Positions 18,204 to 26,686 of a stretch of 64,000 nt of DNA are shown here, piece by piece. The notes under the pieces are model-generated. The model worked only from the letters and a program-made list of their open reading frames with translations. It had not been told where the DNA came from and ran no database searches. The position numbers and the translations under genes are program-made. Source of the DNA: Fictibacillus terranigra (GTDB lineage: Bacteria > Bacillota > Bacilli > Bacillales > Fictibacillaceae); the NCBI RefSeq assembly GCF_030412265.1, contig NZ_JAUHLN010000005.1:62001-126000 (forward strand), in the 5' to 3' direction. Position 1 is the stretch's first letter; each line of letters begins with the position of its first letter.

Positions 18204-19292
18204 ATGAGAGTGTATATTATAGGCGCAGGAGTCATTGGCCGGACCCATGCCCGTGCTGCATATAAAATTTTTCCTGAACTTGAGCTTCGAGCAGCTGATT
18301 TAAATCCACACGCCCTAAAGGGGTTTTGCGAGGAGTACCCAGAGGCAGTTGCGTTTAACGATGTACAAGAAATGTTGAATTCAGAGAGTCCATTAGATGA
18401 TGACATTGTCATTGTCAGCACACCTCCTTTTGCGCATTTTAATCCAACTAAGGCCGCTCTTCAGTCTGGACGCCATGTTCTTTGTGAAAAGCCCCTTGCA
18501 ATGAACCTTTCACAGGCCAATGAGATGGTTCACATTGCTGAAGAAAATAAAAGGCTTCTTGGCTGCTGCAGCGTTCGATTTAAAGGAATGCCTCATATGG
18601 AAACAGTGAAGGAAGTACTTCTTTCAGGTGCCCTAGGCGAGATTTACCATGTTACGTTTGTAAACAAAAGGGCACGCAGCCGTTCAGGAATTGAATATCA
18701 GGCCGAGTCACCTTGGTTTTTGGATTCAGCTAAAAGCGGCGGTGGTGTTCTAATGGACTGGGGGCCATATGATTTTGCTACTTTATTGGATATTTTAAAG
18801 CCCGATAATATTGATGTTAGTTCCGCATGGATTGCAAAGCCGGCAACGGATGCTGATCCAGATGATAAACCATTTAATGTAGAAACACATGCAGGATCTA
18901 TGATGACGTTTTACGGAAGCAGCCAGTCGGTTCATATTCACTATGAACGTGCTTCCTGTGCCCATGGAGAAGAATATGTAAAAGTAGAAATTGAAGGTAC
19001 CTCCGGTTCAGTCAGGTGGACGCCTTTTGACTCACGCCAGCCGGTTTTTCTTCGGTACGACCGGCAGGGACAGGCCATTGAGAAGGAAGTAGAAACCGGT
19101 CCTAAGAGCGAGTTTACAATATTTGATAATCCTCTCCTCCATTTTTCCCGTAAAGTTTCTGGACTTAAGTCATATGCAAACGTTAATCAAAGTGCCTTAG
19201 ACCATTTTCATTGTATAGAAGCTGTTTATGCTGCTGCGAAAACTGGGCAGAAACAAACGATCACATTGAATAGACCGGAGTATGTAACATGA
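18204..19292 (+). CDS. Gfo/Idh/MocA-family oxidoreductase
   Basis: Second NAD(P)-dependent sugar dehydrogenase, 362 residues. The Rossmann loop is VYIIGAGVIGRTHARAAY, the catalytic Lys lies in HVLCEKPLAMNLSQ (about residue 94), and the conserved Asp sits in GGGVLMDWGPYDFATLL, where the usual His of the family is replaced (GPYD rather than GxHxxD). The GAGGTGAAAG site sits 8 bases from the ATG. It overlaps the next gene by 4 bases. It is divergently transcribed from the AraC gene with a 130-base shared promoter region. The substrate is unknown. Confidence 0.9.
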   Translation: MRVYIIGAGVIGRTHARAAYKIFPELELRAADLNPHALKGFCEEYPEAVAFNDVQEMLNSESPLDDDIVIVSTPPFAHFNPTKAALQSGRHVLCEKPLAMNLSQANEMVHIAEENKRLLGCCSVRFKGMPHMETVKEVLLSGALGEIYHVTFVNKRARSRSGIEYQAESPWFLDSAKSGGGVLMDWGPYDFATLLDILKPDNIDVSSAWIAKPATDADPDDKPFNVETHAGSMMTFYGSSQSVHIHYERASCAHGEEYVKVEIEGTSGSVRWTPFDSRQPVFLRYDRQGQAIEKEVETGPKSEFTIFDNPLLHFSRKVSGLKSYANVNQSALDHFHCIEAVYAAAKTGQKQTITLNRPEYVT

Positions 19293-20093
19293 AAATACAT
19301 GGTTTTTCAACCAATATGTATGGCTGGGTTGAACGCTGGAAAGTGGACGGCAGAACTCCTAATTGGGAAGAGATATTCTCCGCCTGCGCAGAAGCAGGCT
19401 TAGATGCTGTAGAAATAGACCCAGATACCGAAAAACTTGCATTGGTTCGGTCACTTGGATTGTCTGTGTCAGGATCCTATCTCGGCTTAAGTCTACATAT
19501 CCCATTAACATTAGAAGATATAGAGCGAACTGTGTTACCCTTTGCTGAACGTTTAGCTTTTGCGGAAGGAACAGATTTACTATTAAATGCAGATCCCCTC
19601 GACTGGAAAAATCCGATTCGAAAATCAGAAGATGAACTAAAGATTCAGGGAGAAAACTTATCCTGCATTGCGGACCTAGTGGCTCCAATGGGTTTAAAGG
19701 TTAGCATGCATAATCATGCTGCTAAGAACCAGGATGCACTTGGGGATTTAAGGTCAGTCACACAGTATGCCGAATCAAATGTAGGGCTGTGTATAGATAT
19801 CGGATGGGCTCATATAGCGGGCTGCGATCCCATTGCAATGGGTAAAAACCTATCCAGAGCGCCTATTTTCCTTTCACTTGAGAAACCAGAAAGGGAGCAT
19901 TCCAACCGAAGATTTACTTGATGGAGATATTGCAATCCCGAGTTTGCTGCATGCCGCAGAAGCAGTTCAATATAACGGCTGGCTGTCACTAGAGCTTTGG
20001 CATACTCCTGCTGCCAAGCCTTCTCGTACAATGACACAAGATGTAAAACGGTCAGTTGAATTTTTAAAGGATTGTGTGTTAAATAAACTATGA
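19289..20093 (+). pseudogene. Sugar isomerase/epimerase broken by one frameshift
   Basis: Xylose-isomerase-like TIM-barrel protein. The first 180 or so residues read normally in one frame (MHNHAAKNQDAL, CIDIGWAHIAGCDPI), then the frame shifts near 19835. The rest continues one frame over as WVKTYPERLFSFHLRNQKG to the stop at 20093, including the metal-site stretches FHLRNQKG and SLELWHT. A single extra base near GCAATGGG explains the break. Everything else looks healthy, so either the mutation is recent or it is a sequencing error. It is translationally coupled to the dehydrogenase. Confidence 0.85.
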
Positions 20094-20287
20094 TAGGAGG
20101 TTGACTCCAGCCAGAAAATCACGTCGGACCACTGTATAAGGATTTAAAAAGAAAATACATGCTCTATGGTTTATTGAGTATAATGTGTAGCTAACTTTCA
20201 ATATTTGTTACCTATTATGAAACTATTTGTTCATGCACCTCCATCCTTGTTGCACTTGAAAGAACCCCCTTTAATATCAATAACAAT

Positions 20288-20326
20288 GGCAAACTTCCTT
20301 TACTCCAGGGGTTGCCTTTTTTTTTA
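20288..20326 (+). terminator. Candidate intrinsic terminator
   Basis: GGCAA and TTGCC form a short stem over a long loop, followed by a run of nine T. It lies about 190 bases after the isomerase pseudogene. The stem is short, so confidence is moderate. The rest of 20094-20428 holds no gene. Confidence 0.45.
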
Positions 20327-20332
20327 ACAACG

Positions 20333-20363
20333 AAATCCGACCTATAGCCGGCCGGATTTTTTT
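20333..20363 (+). terminator. Intrinsic terminator
   Basis: AAATCCG pairs with CGGATTT around a loop containing a further GCCGGC dyad, followed by a T-run. It backs up the hairpin just before it and ends the plus-strand dehydrogenase/isomerase unit. Confidence 0.6.
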
Positions 20364-20428
20364 ACGAATCGTATGAGTTTCCATTTTAACCATATGGTTA
20401 TAAAAAGGAACATTGTTGGTGTCTGTTT

Positions 20429-20872
20429 TTACTCTTCGATCTCAAGAACCATTTCAATTTCCACTGGTAACTTGAAGGGAAGCACATTTGTACCAATCGC
20501 GGACCTTGCGTGTTTCCCCTTTTCTCCATAAACTTCTACCAAAAGATCTGATGCACCATTGATTACTTGTGGATGATCATAAAAGTCATTTGTACAACTT
20601 ACAAATCCAAGACATTTTTCACTTTATTTAAATCTCCGACTTCTTTCTTTACTATACTGAGTAAATTTAAAGCCGTAATTCTAGCAGCGTCATAGCCTTG
20701 CTCGATAGAAATATCTTCTCCAACCTTGATAAAGGGGTTTTCCGTCGATAAAGCATCCGGATCCCGATGTATAAAGAAGGCTACCCGAGCGATTAACGGT
20801 CACATAATTTGCAAGTGGTGCTGGTTCTTCAGGTAACTCATATCCAAGTTCTTTTATTTTAGACTCTACCAT
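20429..20872 (-). pseudogene. RidA-family (enamine/imine deaminase) pseudogene
   Basis: The N-terminal third (ELPEEPAPLANYVTVNRSG, residues about 14-32, then LLYTSGSG) reads in frame to about 20690. The continuation is in other frames: EDISIEQGYDAARITALNLL, then FVSCTNDFYDHPQVINGASD, then GKHARSAIGTNVLPFKLPVE and a stop at 20429. The last piece has the family's catalytic-site arginine stretch HARSAIG. At least two frameshifts break it. RidA proteins hydrolyse reactive enamines made during amino-acid breakdown, which fits its place at the tail of the D-amino-acid cluster. Confidence 0.8.
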
Positions 20873-20928
20873 TCGTATACTCCTTTCATTTACTACATTT
20901 TTATTTGTTTTGTAATATTTCTGTTATT

Positions 20929-22131
20929 TTATATGGAAGGATCTGTTCTCTCCGCTGCCTTTTCAAATAACTTGATGACGGAAGCTGCTAAAATCGCTAC
21001 ACCATTCCCCATCGCCGCTAAGTCAAATTTCATATTTGGGTGATGTAGACCTGGTTCTAAGTCTGTACCTAAACCCACCATCGTGGCTTGAATATGAGGT
21101 CTTTCCTTTGTATAGAAATGAAAGTCTTCGCCGCCTGGCGTAACCGGAGGACGGACGAGTGACGTTTCACCAAGCATCTGTCGAACCGCATCTCCCACTA
21201 TTTCTTCCATAAAGGGGCTTTTCTCTGCTGCTACCATTTGTGCCCGAATTTCAAGTTGCACTTCGGCGCCATTGGCTTCTCCTGCATATTGAACCGCTCT
21301 CATTACACTCTCTGTTAAAGCCTTCATCGCCCTATTCGTTTGTGCTCGAAGATCAATACTAAACTCAGCTTCATCTGGAATAATATTGATGTTTTCCCCT
21401 CCAGCTTTCACTTGTGTCACCTTAGCTGAGGCTGGTAAGGTCGGATCCACTTTCACCGAATTCACAGCACTTATGATTGCCCCAAGGGCATCTACAACAT
21501 TAATGCCCAAGTTAGGTCTTGAGCCATGGGCTTGTATCCCTTTAATTTTCCCTTTTAATAGAGTGGTAGCTCCATGATAAATCGCGGAAGAGGCCTGCCC
21601 CATCCCAAGTTCGAATGACGGCCTAACATGGATACCGAGCATGTAATCCACGTCATCCACTATTCCATCCTTAATGATGGCTTGAGCACCTTTCCCCGTC
21701 TCTTCGGCTGGTTGGAAAATAATTTTGAGGCATCCGTTATTCGGGTGGAAATCGGACTCCTTTAAACAACGAAGCGTATTTAGTACCATGGACATATGTG
21801 AATCATGGCCGCATGAATGGTTTGCCTTCCATACACCTTCAACATTTTGCCATAATGCATCCATGTCCGTCCGCAAAGCGATCGTTGGGCCATCGGAATC
21901 ACCGTTCCATGTAACGACAATCCCATAGTGATCTTGAAACGTTTGATAAGAGAGACCGAGTTTATTGAGTTCATGACAAAGGAAGTCCCTTGTAGTTTTT
22001 TCCTTCCAACTGACTTCAGCCAAATCATGTAAGTGGTTGTAAGTATCTAGCAGAAGGGTATGGTTGTTCTTCACCCATTCTTTGATGCTATTTAGATTGG
22101 TATTTCTCTGTATATTATGCAGGAGGATCAC
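20929..22131 (-). CDS. M20-family amidohydrolase, probable N-acyl-L-amino acid deacylase
   Basis: Zinc amidohydrolase of 400 residues in the M20D/carboxypeptidase-Ss1 group. Metal-site motifs are NHSCGHDSHM, IIFQPAEETGKGAQ and, near the end, TPGGEDFHFYT; the dimerisation domain holds the family-typical IQAHGSRPNLGINVVDAL. GTG start at 22131, overlapping the GNAT gene by 17 bases. In known Bacillaceae clusters with N-succinylamino acid racemase and a GNAT enzyme, the M20 member releases succinate from N-succinyl-L-amino acids (Sakai and Gerlt work on Geobacillus); I infer the same role here. Acetyl or other acyl groups remain possible. Confidence 0.88.
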   Translation of the reverse strand: MILLHNIQRNTNLNSIKEWVKNNHTLLLDTYNHLHDLAEVSWKEKTTRDFLCHELNKLGLSYQTFQDHYGIVVTWNGDSDGPTIALRTDMDALWQNVEGVWKANHSCGHDSHMSMVLNTLRCLKESDFHPNNGCLKIIFQPAEETGKGAQAIIKDGIVDDVDYMLGIHVRPSFELGMGQASSAIYHGATTLLKGKIKGIQAHGSRPNLGINVVDALGAIISAVNSVKVDPTLPASAKVTQVKAGGENINIIPDEAEFSIDLRAQTNRAMKALTESVMRAVQYAGEANGAEVQLEIRAQMVAAEKSPFMEEIVGDAVRQMLGETSLVRPPVTPGGEDFHFYTKERPHIQATMVGLGTDLEPGLHHPNMKFDLAAMGNGVAILAASVIKLFEKAAERTDPSI

Positions 22132-22948
22132 TTCTTTCTAGTACGTAATACGCGATATCGTCTTCCGGGATCACCCCGGTCACGTGATAGCCGTTTAGCA
22201 GGGCTTCGTTTAGTTTATTGCGAGTGTGTAATCGCCACTCTTGGACCAGATCAGGGGCATCTTTCTTCATTTGCTGTACCTCTTTTGGGATAGGCAACAG
22301 ATAGCCAGAAATATAATACTCCACACTTTTATCCTCACAAGGAATCGGATGTTTACCGTCAAATCGAATATCAAATAGTTTTTCATACTTTTTCCATCTG
22401 GCCTGATTTCGGTTTCCCCTAAGCGCATAGTTAACCTTTTCAGATAAAAGATCCCATTCCACTAAGAATCGATCGGAGGGTGTGTCTTTGTTCAATTTAT
22501 CATTCATGTAACCATAATAAGCTTCAATATACGTTTTTACATAGCCACCGAGTTTCGAGAGATTAAGATACCCATTTTTAACTTCCAGAGGGTCAAATGT
22601 CCAAATGATTTTTTCATAACCATATCCAATGGCCCACTCTCGTTGTTTTAATTTCAAATGCTCACCGATTCCTTGATTTCGATAGTCTGGGTGTATGGCC
22701 ATCATATGTGAACACAAATAGGGCTTTTTACTAAGCTGACTGTAACCTGCAAATCCATAACAAAATCCCACCAGTCGATGACTTTCATTATCAAATGCAC
22801 CAATGACTATCCCTCCGTTGTGAATGGCAGCCACCATTTGGGGGGCAGAGGTGACTACCTCTTCTCCCCACACCGACTTTTGTAATTCAACAATGTCTGA
22901 AAGGGGTTCGAGTTCGGTGACAATCTTATAAGTAAACCTTGCTTGCAT
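22115..22948 (-). CDS. GNAT-superfamily acyltransferase, probable D-amino acid N-succinyltransferase
   Basis: A 277-residue protein of the GNAT group found beside N-acylamino acid racemases. The N-terminal GNAT core shows VIGAFDNESHRLVGFCYGF and the acyl-CoA loop region MMAIHPDYRNQGIGEHLKLK (about residues 87-106). The C-terminal half is not GNAT-like but is normal for this subgroup. It overlaps the D-aminoacylase gene by 23 bases and the M20 gene by 17, so the three are tightly coupled. The role in N-acylating D-amino acids is inferred from this gene order. Confidence 0.82.
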   Translation of the reverse strand: MQARFTYKIVTELEPLSDIVELQKSVWGEEVVTSAPQMVAAIHNGGIVIGAFDNESHRLVGFCYGFAGYSQLSKKPYLCSHMMAIHPDYRNQGIGEHLKLKQREWAIGYGYEKIIWTFDPLEVKNGYLNLSKLGGYVKTYIEAYYGYMNDKLNKDTPSDRFLVEWDLLSEKVNYALRGNRNQARWKKYEKLFDIRFDGKHPIPCEDKSVEYYISGYLLPIPKEVQQMKKDAPDLVQEWRLHTRNKLNEALLNGYHVTGVIPEDDIAYYVLERSDPPA

Positions 22949-24536
22949 AACTGTTCTCCTGTCGCAACACTTTTCCTGCAGTGGTGCCGGTATACTTGCC
23001 CTCTTTTACGGCCAACTGCCCGTTTACAAGAACATATTTAATTCCAACCGGCTTTTCTAGAGGGTTTTCGTATGTTGATTGATCTTTGACTATATTGGGA
23101 TCAAACACCACTATGTCCGCGGCATAACCCTCTCGGATGAATCCTCTGTCTTTCAAACGAAGCAACTGCGCGGGTGCTCCGGTCATCTTACGCAAGGCCT
23201 GTTCAAGGGTAAGCGCCTGTTTTTCACGCACATATCGTCCTAACACACGAGGGTACGTGCCGTAAAGTCGAGGATGGGGTTTCCCGCCAAAAATACCGTC
23301 CGACCCAACGATCTGTAGGGGGTGTCTCATCCCATAAATGACATCCTCTTCATCGCCCCAATGAATGACCATCGTAATACCTGCATTTTCCTCAATAAGT
23401 AAATCAAAGGCTGCGTCTGCAGGATCTGCTGCTTCTAATAATTCAGCTACTTCATTCATGTTTTTGCCTTCGGCCCAGCGATTTTTTTCTGTGGAAACAG
23501 CCGTAATAAGAATGTTTTCCCAGCCACAGGTAAGGACCCAGTTTTCGTAGTCCTCATTATTCTTAAACTCTTGTTTTATTTTTCCTCTGATTTCCAGTTC
23601 CTTTAATTTTTCTAACAGAGCAGAGGTTCCTCCAGAATGCATCCAAGGAGGTAAAATAGCGTGAAAAACGGTTGATCCGGCGGTATACGGGTATTGATCA
23701 AAAGTAATTTCAATTCCTTCGTTACGGCCCTCGTCCATTTTTTCAAGAGCTTTTTCAAATTTATCGCGATTCGTTTTACCTGCGACTTTGAAATGAGAGA
23801 CATGAAGACGAACGCCTGATTGACGGGCGACATCAATGACCTCATCCAATGCTTCTAAGGAGTGGTTGCTTTCGTTTCGAATATGGACCACAAAGCAGCC
23901 GTCATATTTAGCTGCCCCTTTGCAGATCGCAATTAATTCTTCTTTATTGGAAAACACATTGGGAGGATAGACCAGACCCGAAGATACCCCTACGGCCCCC
24001 TGCTTCATCCCTTCTTCTACAAGGAGTTGCATTTGCTCCATTTCCTCTTGTGTCGCGTGACGGCCATCAAAGCCCATGACAAGAGTCCGTACAGCCCCAT
24101 GGGGTACGAGGTAGGTTGCATTCCCTGTGATATCGGAATCTTCCAAAAACTGAAGATATTCATCGATGGAGTTCCATGGCCAATCACCGATATCTCCGTT
24201 AAGTCCTTTTAACTGCTTTTGCCATAACGGCTTGGTTTCTTCCGAAACCGGAGCAACCGAAATACCATCCTGGCCAAATAATTCAGTCGTAACACCTTGT
24301 AATACTTTAATATGGTGGATCTCTGGTTTCGTACAAAGCAAATCCGAGTGGACATGCGTATCAATAAATCCGGGTGAAACCGCCAAGCCCTTAGCATCTA
24401 TCTCCGTAGTAGTATTTTCGTTTCTCAGGGTCCCTATTTTACGAATGACCCCATTTTTAATTCCAACATCAGTTTTAGTCCATGGATTTTCTGTTCCATC
24501 ATAAACGTGGCCACCTCTTATAATAAAATCAAACAA
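22926..24536 (-). CDS. N-acyl-D-amino-acid deacylase (D-aminoacylase)
   Basis: Zinc amidohydrolase of 536 residues that cleaves N-acyl-D-amino acids to D-amino acids and a carboxylate. Metal and active-site features match the family: GFIDTHVHSDLL (His61, His63), VVHIRNESNHS, RLHVSHFKVAGK and the catalytic Asp region QIVGSDGIFGGKPHPR, with the typical closing VLVNGQLAVKEG. TTG start with an AGGAGGG site. Having both a D-deacylase and an acylation/racemisation route in one operon suggests entry of environmental N-acyl-D-amino acids or D-peptide fragments into the racemase pathway. Confidence 0.93.
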   Translation of the reverse strand: MFDFIIRGGHVYDGTENPWTKTDVGIKNGVIRKIGTLRNENTTTEIDAKGLAVSPGFIDTHVHSDLLCTKPEIHHIKVLQGVTTELFGQDGISVAPVSEETKPLWQKQLKGLNGDIGDWPWNSIDEYLQFLEDSDITGNATYLVPHGAVRTLVMGFDGRHATQEEMEQMQLLVEEGMKQGAVGVSSGLVYPPNVFSNKEELIAICKGAAKYDGCFVVHIRNESNHSLEALDEVIDVARQSGVRLHVSHFKVAGKTNRDKFEKALEKMDEGRNEGIEITFDQYPYTAGSTVFHAILPPWMHSGGTSALLEKLKELEIRGKIKQEFKNNEDYENWVLTCGWENILITAVSTEKNRWAEGKNMNEVAELLEAADPADAAFDLLIEENAGITMVIHWGDEEDVIYGMRHPLQIVGSDGIFGGKPHPRLYGTYPRVLGRYVREKQALTLEQALRKMTGAPAQLLRLKDRGFIREGYAADIVVFDPNIVKDQSTYENPLEKPVGIKYVLVNGQLAVKEGKYTGTTAGKVLRQENSYASKVYL

Positions 24537-24568
24537 TCTAATCCCTCCTATTAGTTGTTCTACTGAAA

Positions 24569-25699
24569 CTACTGCAGTATCAATTCGTTTGTAAATGTCT
24601 CTTTATTGATCAAATATTGATCAAATACAGCCTTGTTAATTTCATAGCCAATTCCATGAGATGTTGGAACCTCAAGCTTACCCGGTTTTGATAATATGAT
24701 CTCTGGTTGAACGATATCATAAGCCCAATAACGATCAGAGGCGGATGTATCCCCAGGGATGCTAAAGTTGTTGAGCGACGAAAGTGCAATATTGTGTGCA
24801 CGACCGATCCCTGCTTCGAGCATCCCTCCACACCAAACAGGAATATGATTTGATTTACATAGATCATGTATTTTTTTGGCTTCCGTTAGTCCGCCTACAC
24901 GGCCAACCTTAATATTGATGATTTTGCAGCTTCCTAATTCGATTGCTTTCCTAGCGTCTTCGGCCGTATGAATGCTTTCATCCAAGCAAATGGGCGTAAC
25001 TAGCTGTTTTTGAAGTTTAGCATGATCAATAATGTCATCGTGAGCCAAGGGCTGCTCAATCATTATAAGGTTATACTGGTCCAATTCTTTAAGGATATGA
25101 ATGTCATTTAAGGTGTAGGCAGAATTTGCATCAGCCATTAAAGGTAGATCAGGGCCATATTCTTCCCGAATGGCACGAATCACTTTGACATCATGACCGG
25201 GTTTAATTTTCACTTTAATTTTCTTGTAGCCTTCATCCGTAAACTTCCCCACTTTTTCAAGCACTTCTTCCACAGTATCTTCAATACCGATACTGACCCC
25301 CACTTCAATCTCTCTTTTTTCACCTCCGAGAGCTCTCGCAAGTGACACACCTTGATGTCTAGCATATAAATCCCAAATCGCTCCTTCAAGCACAGCTTTA
25401 GCCATGTTGTGCCGTCGGATTGGCTTGAAAAGTTCATGAATTTCATTGGGATGGGTGATGCTTTCGGAAGAGAACAATTTAGGTATGAGAAATTCCTTAA
25501 GGATATAGCTGATGGTTCCTGTAGTTTCTTCATTATAAACAGGGTATGGAAGAGAAGCACTCTCAGCATAACCTGTTAAGTTTCCACTATGAACACTTAC
25601 GACGAGAAAATCTTTAAACGGAATGAGGCCGAAGCTGGTTTCAAACCGTATTTTTAGTGGCATACGAAGCCTAGACAATTCCACTTTATCTATTTTCAT
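24569..25699 (-). CDS. N-acylamino acid racemase / dipeptide epimerase (enolase superfamily)
   Basis: Member of the muconate-lactonising subgroup, MenC/NSAR branch, 376 residues. The start matches the branch (LSRLRMPLKIRFETSFGLI). Catalytic residues align with the characterised N-succinylamino acid racemases: Lys162-x-Lys164 in IKVKIKPG, metal ligands Asp190 (MADANSAY), Glu215 (IEQPL), Asp240 (CLDES) and Lys264 (NIKVGRVGG). The same fold does o-succinylbenzoate synthesis, but no menaquinone genes are near and the GNAT, D-aminoacylase and M20 neighbours point to racemisation of N-acyl (probably N-succinyl) amino acids. The side-chain preference is unknown. Confidence 0.9.
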   Translation of the reverse strand: MKIDKVELSRLRMPLKIRFETSFGLIPFKDFLVVSVHSGNLTGYAESASLPYPVYNEETTGTISYILKEFLIPKLFSSESITHPNEIHELFKPIRRHNMAKAVLEGAIWDLYARHQGVSLARALGGEKREIEVGVSIGIEDTVEEVLEKVGKFTDEGYKKIKVKIKPGHDVKVIRAIREEYGPDLPLMADANSAYTLNDIHILKELDQYNLIMIEQPLAHDDIIDHAKLQKQLVTPICLDESIHTAEDARKAIELGSCKIINIKVGRVGGLTEAKKIHDLCKSNHIPVWCGGMLEAGIGRAHNIALSSLNNFSIPGDTSASDRYWAYDIVQPEIILSKPGKLEVPTSHGIGYEINKAVFDQYLINKETFTNELILQ

Positions 25700-25740
25700 A
25701 TCAAAGTCCCTTTCTCTATCTCTATTTTGCTGTTAGCGGA

Positions 25741-26613
25741 TCAATGGGTTTCCTGCTTAAAAAACGGAAAAAACTGTTCGCTCGTTTGTTCGTAGTCATT
25801 GATACGGTTATGTACCTCTTCCCACTTCGATGAGGCAACGCCAGATACAATGACATTCAGCAACGAAAACATGGTGGCCATCCCATTCAGACCGGTAGGC
25901 GAAGGGGTGTACACTTTTATCAACAAATCTGCAAATAATCCTAAGGGAGATAATTCGTTATCGGTGATGGCGATGATTTTCGCTCCCTTTTTCTTCGCGG
26001 CCTTTACAAACGATATGGTCTCCTGAGCATAACGCGGGAATGAAAACGCGATGACTAGGCCTTCTTTATCCATGTCTGAAATCAAAGAAATCGCGTCGTC
26101 AATTTCTCCTCGATACAGATGGGTATTGCCTTTTACAATGTTTAAACTAAACGCCAGCCAATTGGCTGCTGCATATGAGCTCCTTAATCCCACAATGCAT
26201 CTTTTTTTGGAATACAGAATCGCCTCAATAACTTTTTGGACTAAATTCGAGTCCAACGCGTCCAGGTTTTTTTCTATAAAAGCAATCTCCTGCTCCTTAA
26301 TATGGTGAATAAGATCTACGGTGTTTTGACTGAGAGCTCCTGTAGATACTCTATATTTTTCTAATGGATCAGTTTGTCCTTTATCTAATAAATTTGACTG
26401 AATCTCCTTCTGCAAATGAGTAAAGCCTTTATATCCAAGCGCATAGCATAAACGGATCACTGTTGTCTCACTTGTTTTGGTCAACTCTCCGACTTCTTTT
26501 GCCTTTTGAAAAGCGATATGTTGGGGATGCTCCAGAATAAATTGGGCTACCATTTTTTGACGATTCGTTAGCGTATTGAAATTCTTTCGAATGACTTCGT
26601 TGATAGGTTCCAT
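25741..26613 (-). CDS. RpiR-family transcriptional regulator
   Basis: Regulator of 290 residues with an N-terminal RpiR helix-turn-helix (FNTLTNRQKMVAQFIL, then TSETTVIRLCYALGYKGF, about residues 12-65) and a C-terminal SIS sugar/ligand-binding domain (about 120-260, with VGLRSSYAAANWLAF and VIAFSFPRYAQETI). RpiR-SIS proteins mostly sense phosphosugars, but related members sit in D-amino-acid/peptidoglycan clusters. It is inside the D-amino-acid operon between the racemase and M81 genes, so it is the likely pathway regulator. AGAAAGGAAG site before the ATG. Confidence 0.92.
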   Translation of the reverse strand: MEPINEVIRKNFNTLTNRQKMVAQFILEHPQHIAFQKAKEVGELTKTSETTVIRLCYALGYKGFTHLQKEIQSNLLDKGQTDPLEKYRVSTGALSQNTVDLIHHIKEQEIAFIEKNLDALDSNLVQKVIEAILYSKKRCIVGLRSSYAAANWLAFSLNIVKGNTHLYRGEIDDAISLISDMDKEGLVIAFSFPRYAQETISFVKAAKKKGAKIIAITDNELSPLGLFADLLIKVYTPSPTGLNGMATMFSLLNVIVSGVASSKWEEVHNRINDYEQTSEQFFPFFKQETH

Positions 26614-26686
26614 CCATGATCTTCCTTTCTAGATGTTAGGGTGCTAGGATTGGCACCTACTGTTACATCTCTCACTTCGAATAGGG

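Noticed and set aside
24569-25699. Identification as menC (o-succinylbenzoate synthase)
   Set aside because: Catalytic residues do not discriminate, but the GNAT, D-aminoacylase and M20 neighbours favour the racemase role and no menaquinone genes are near.
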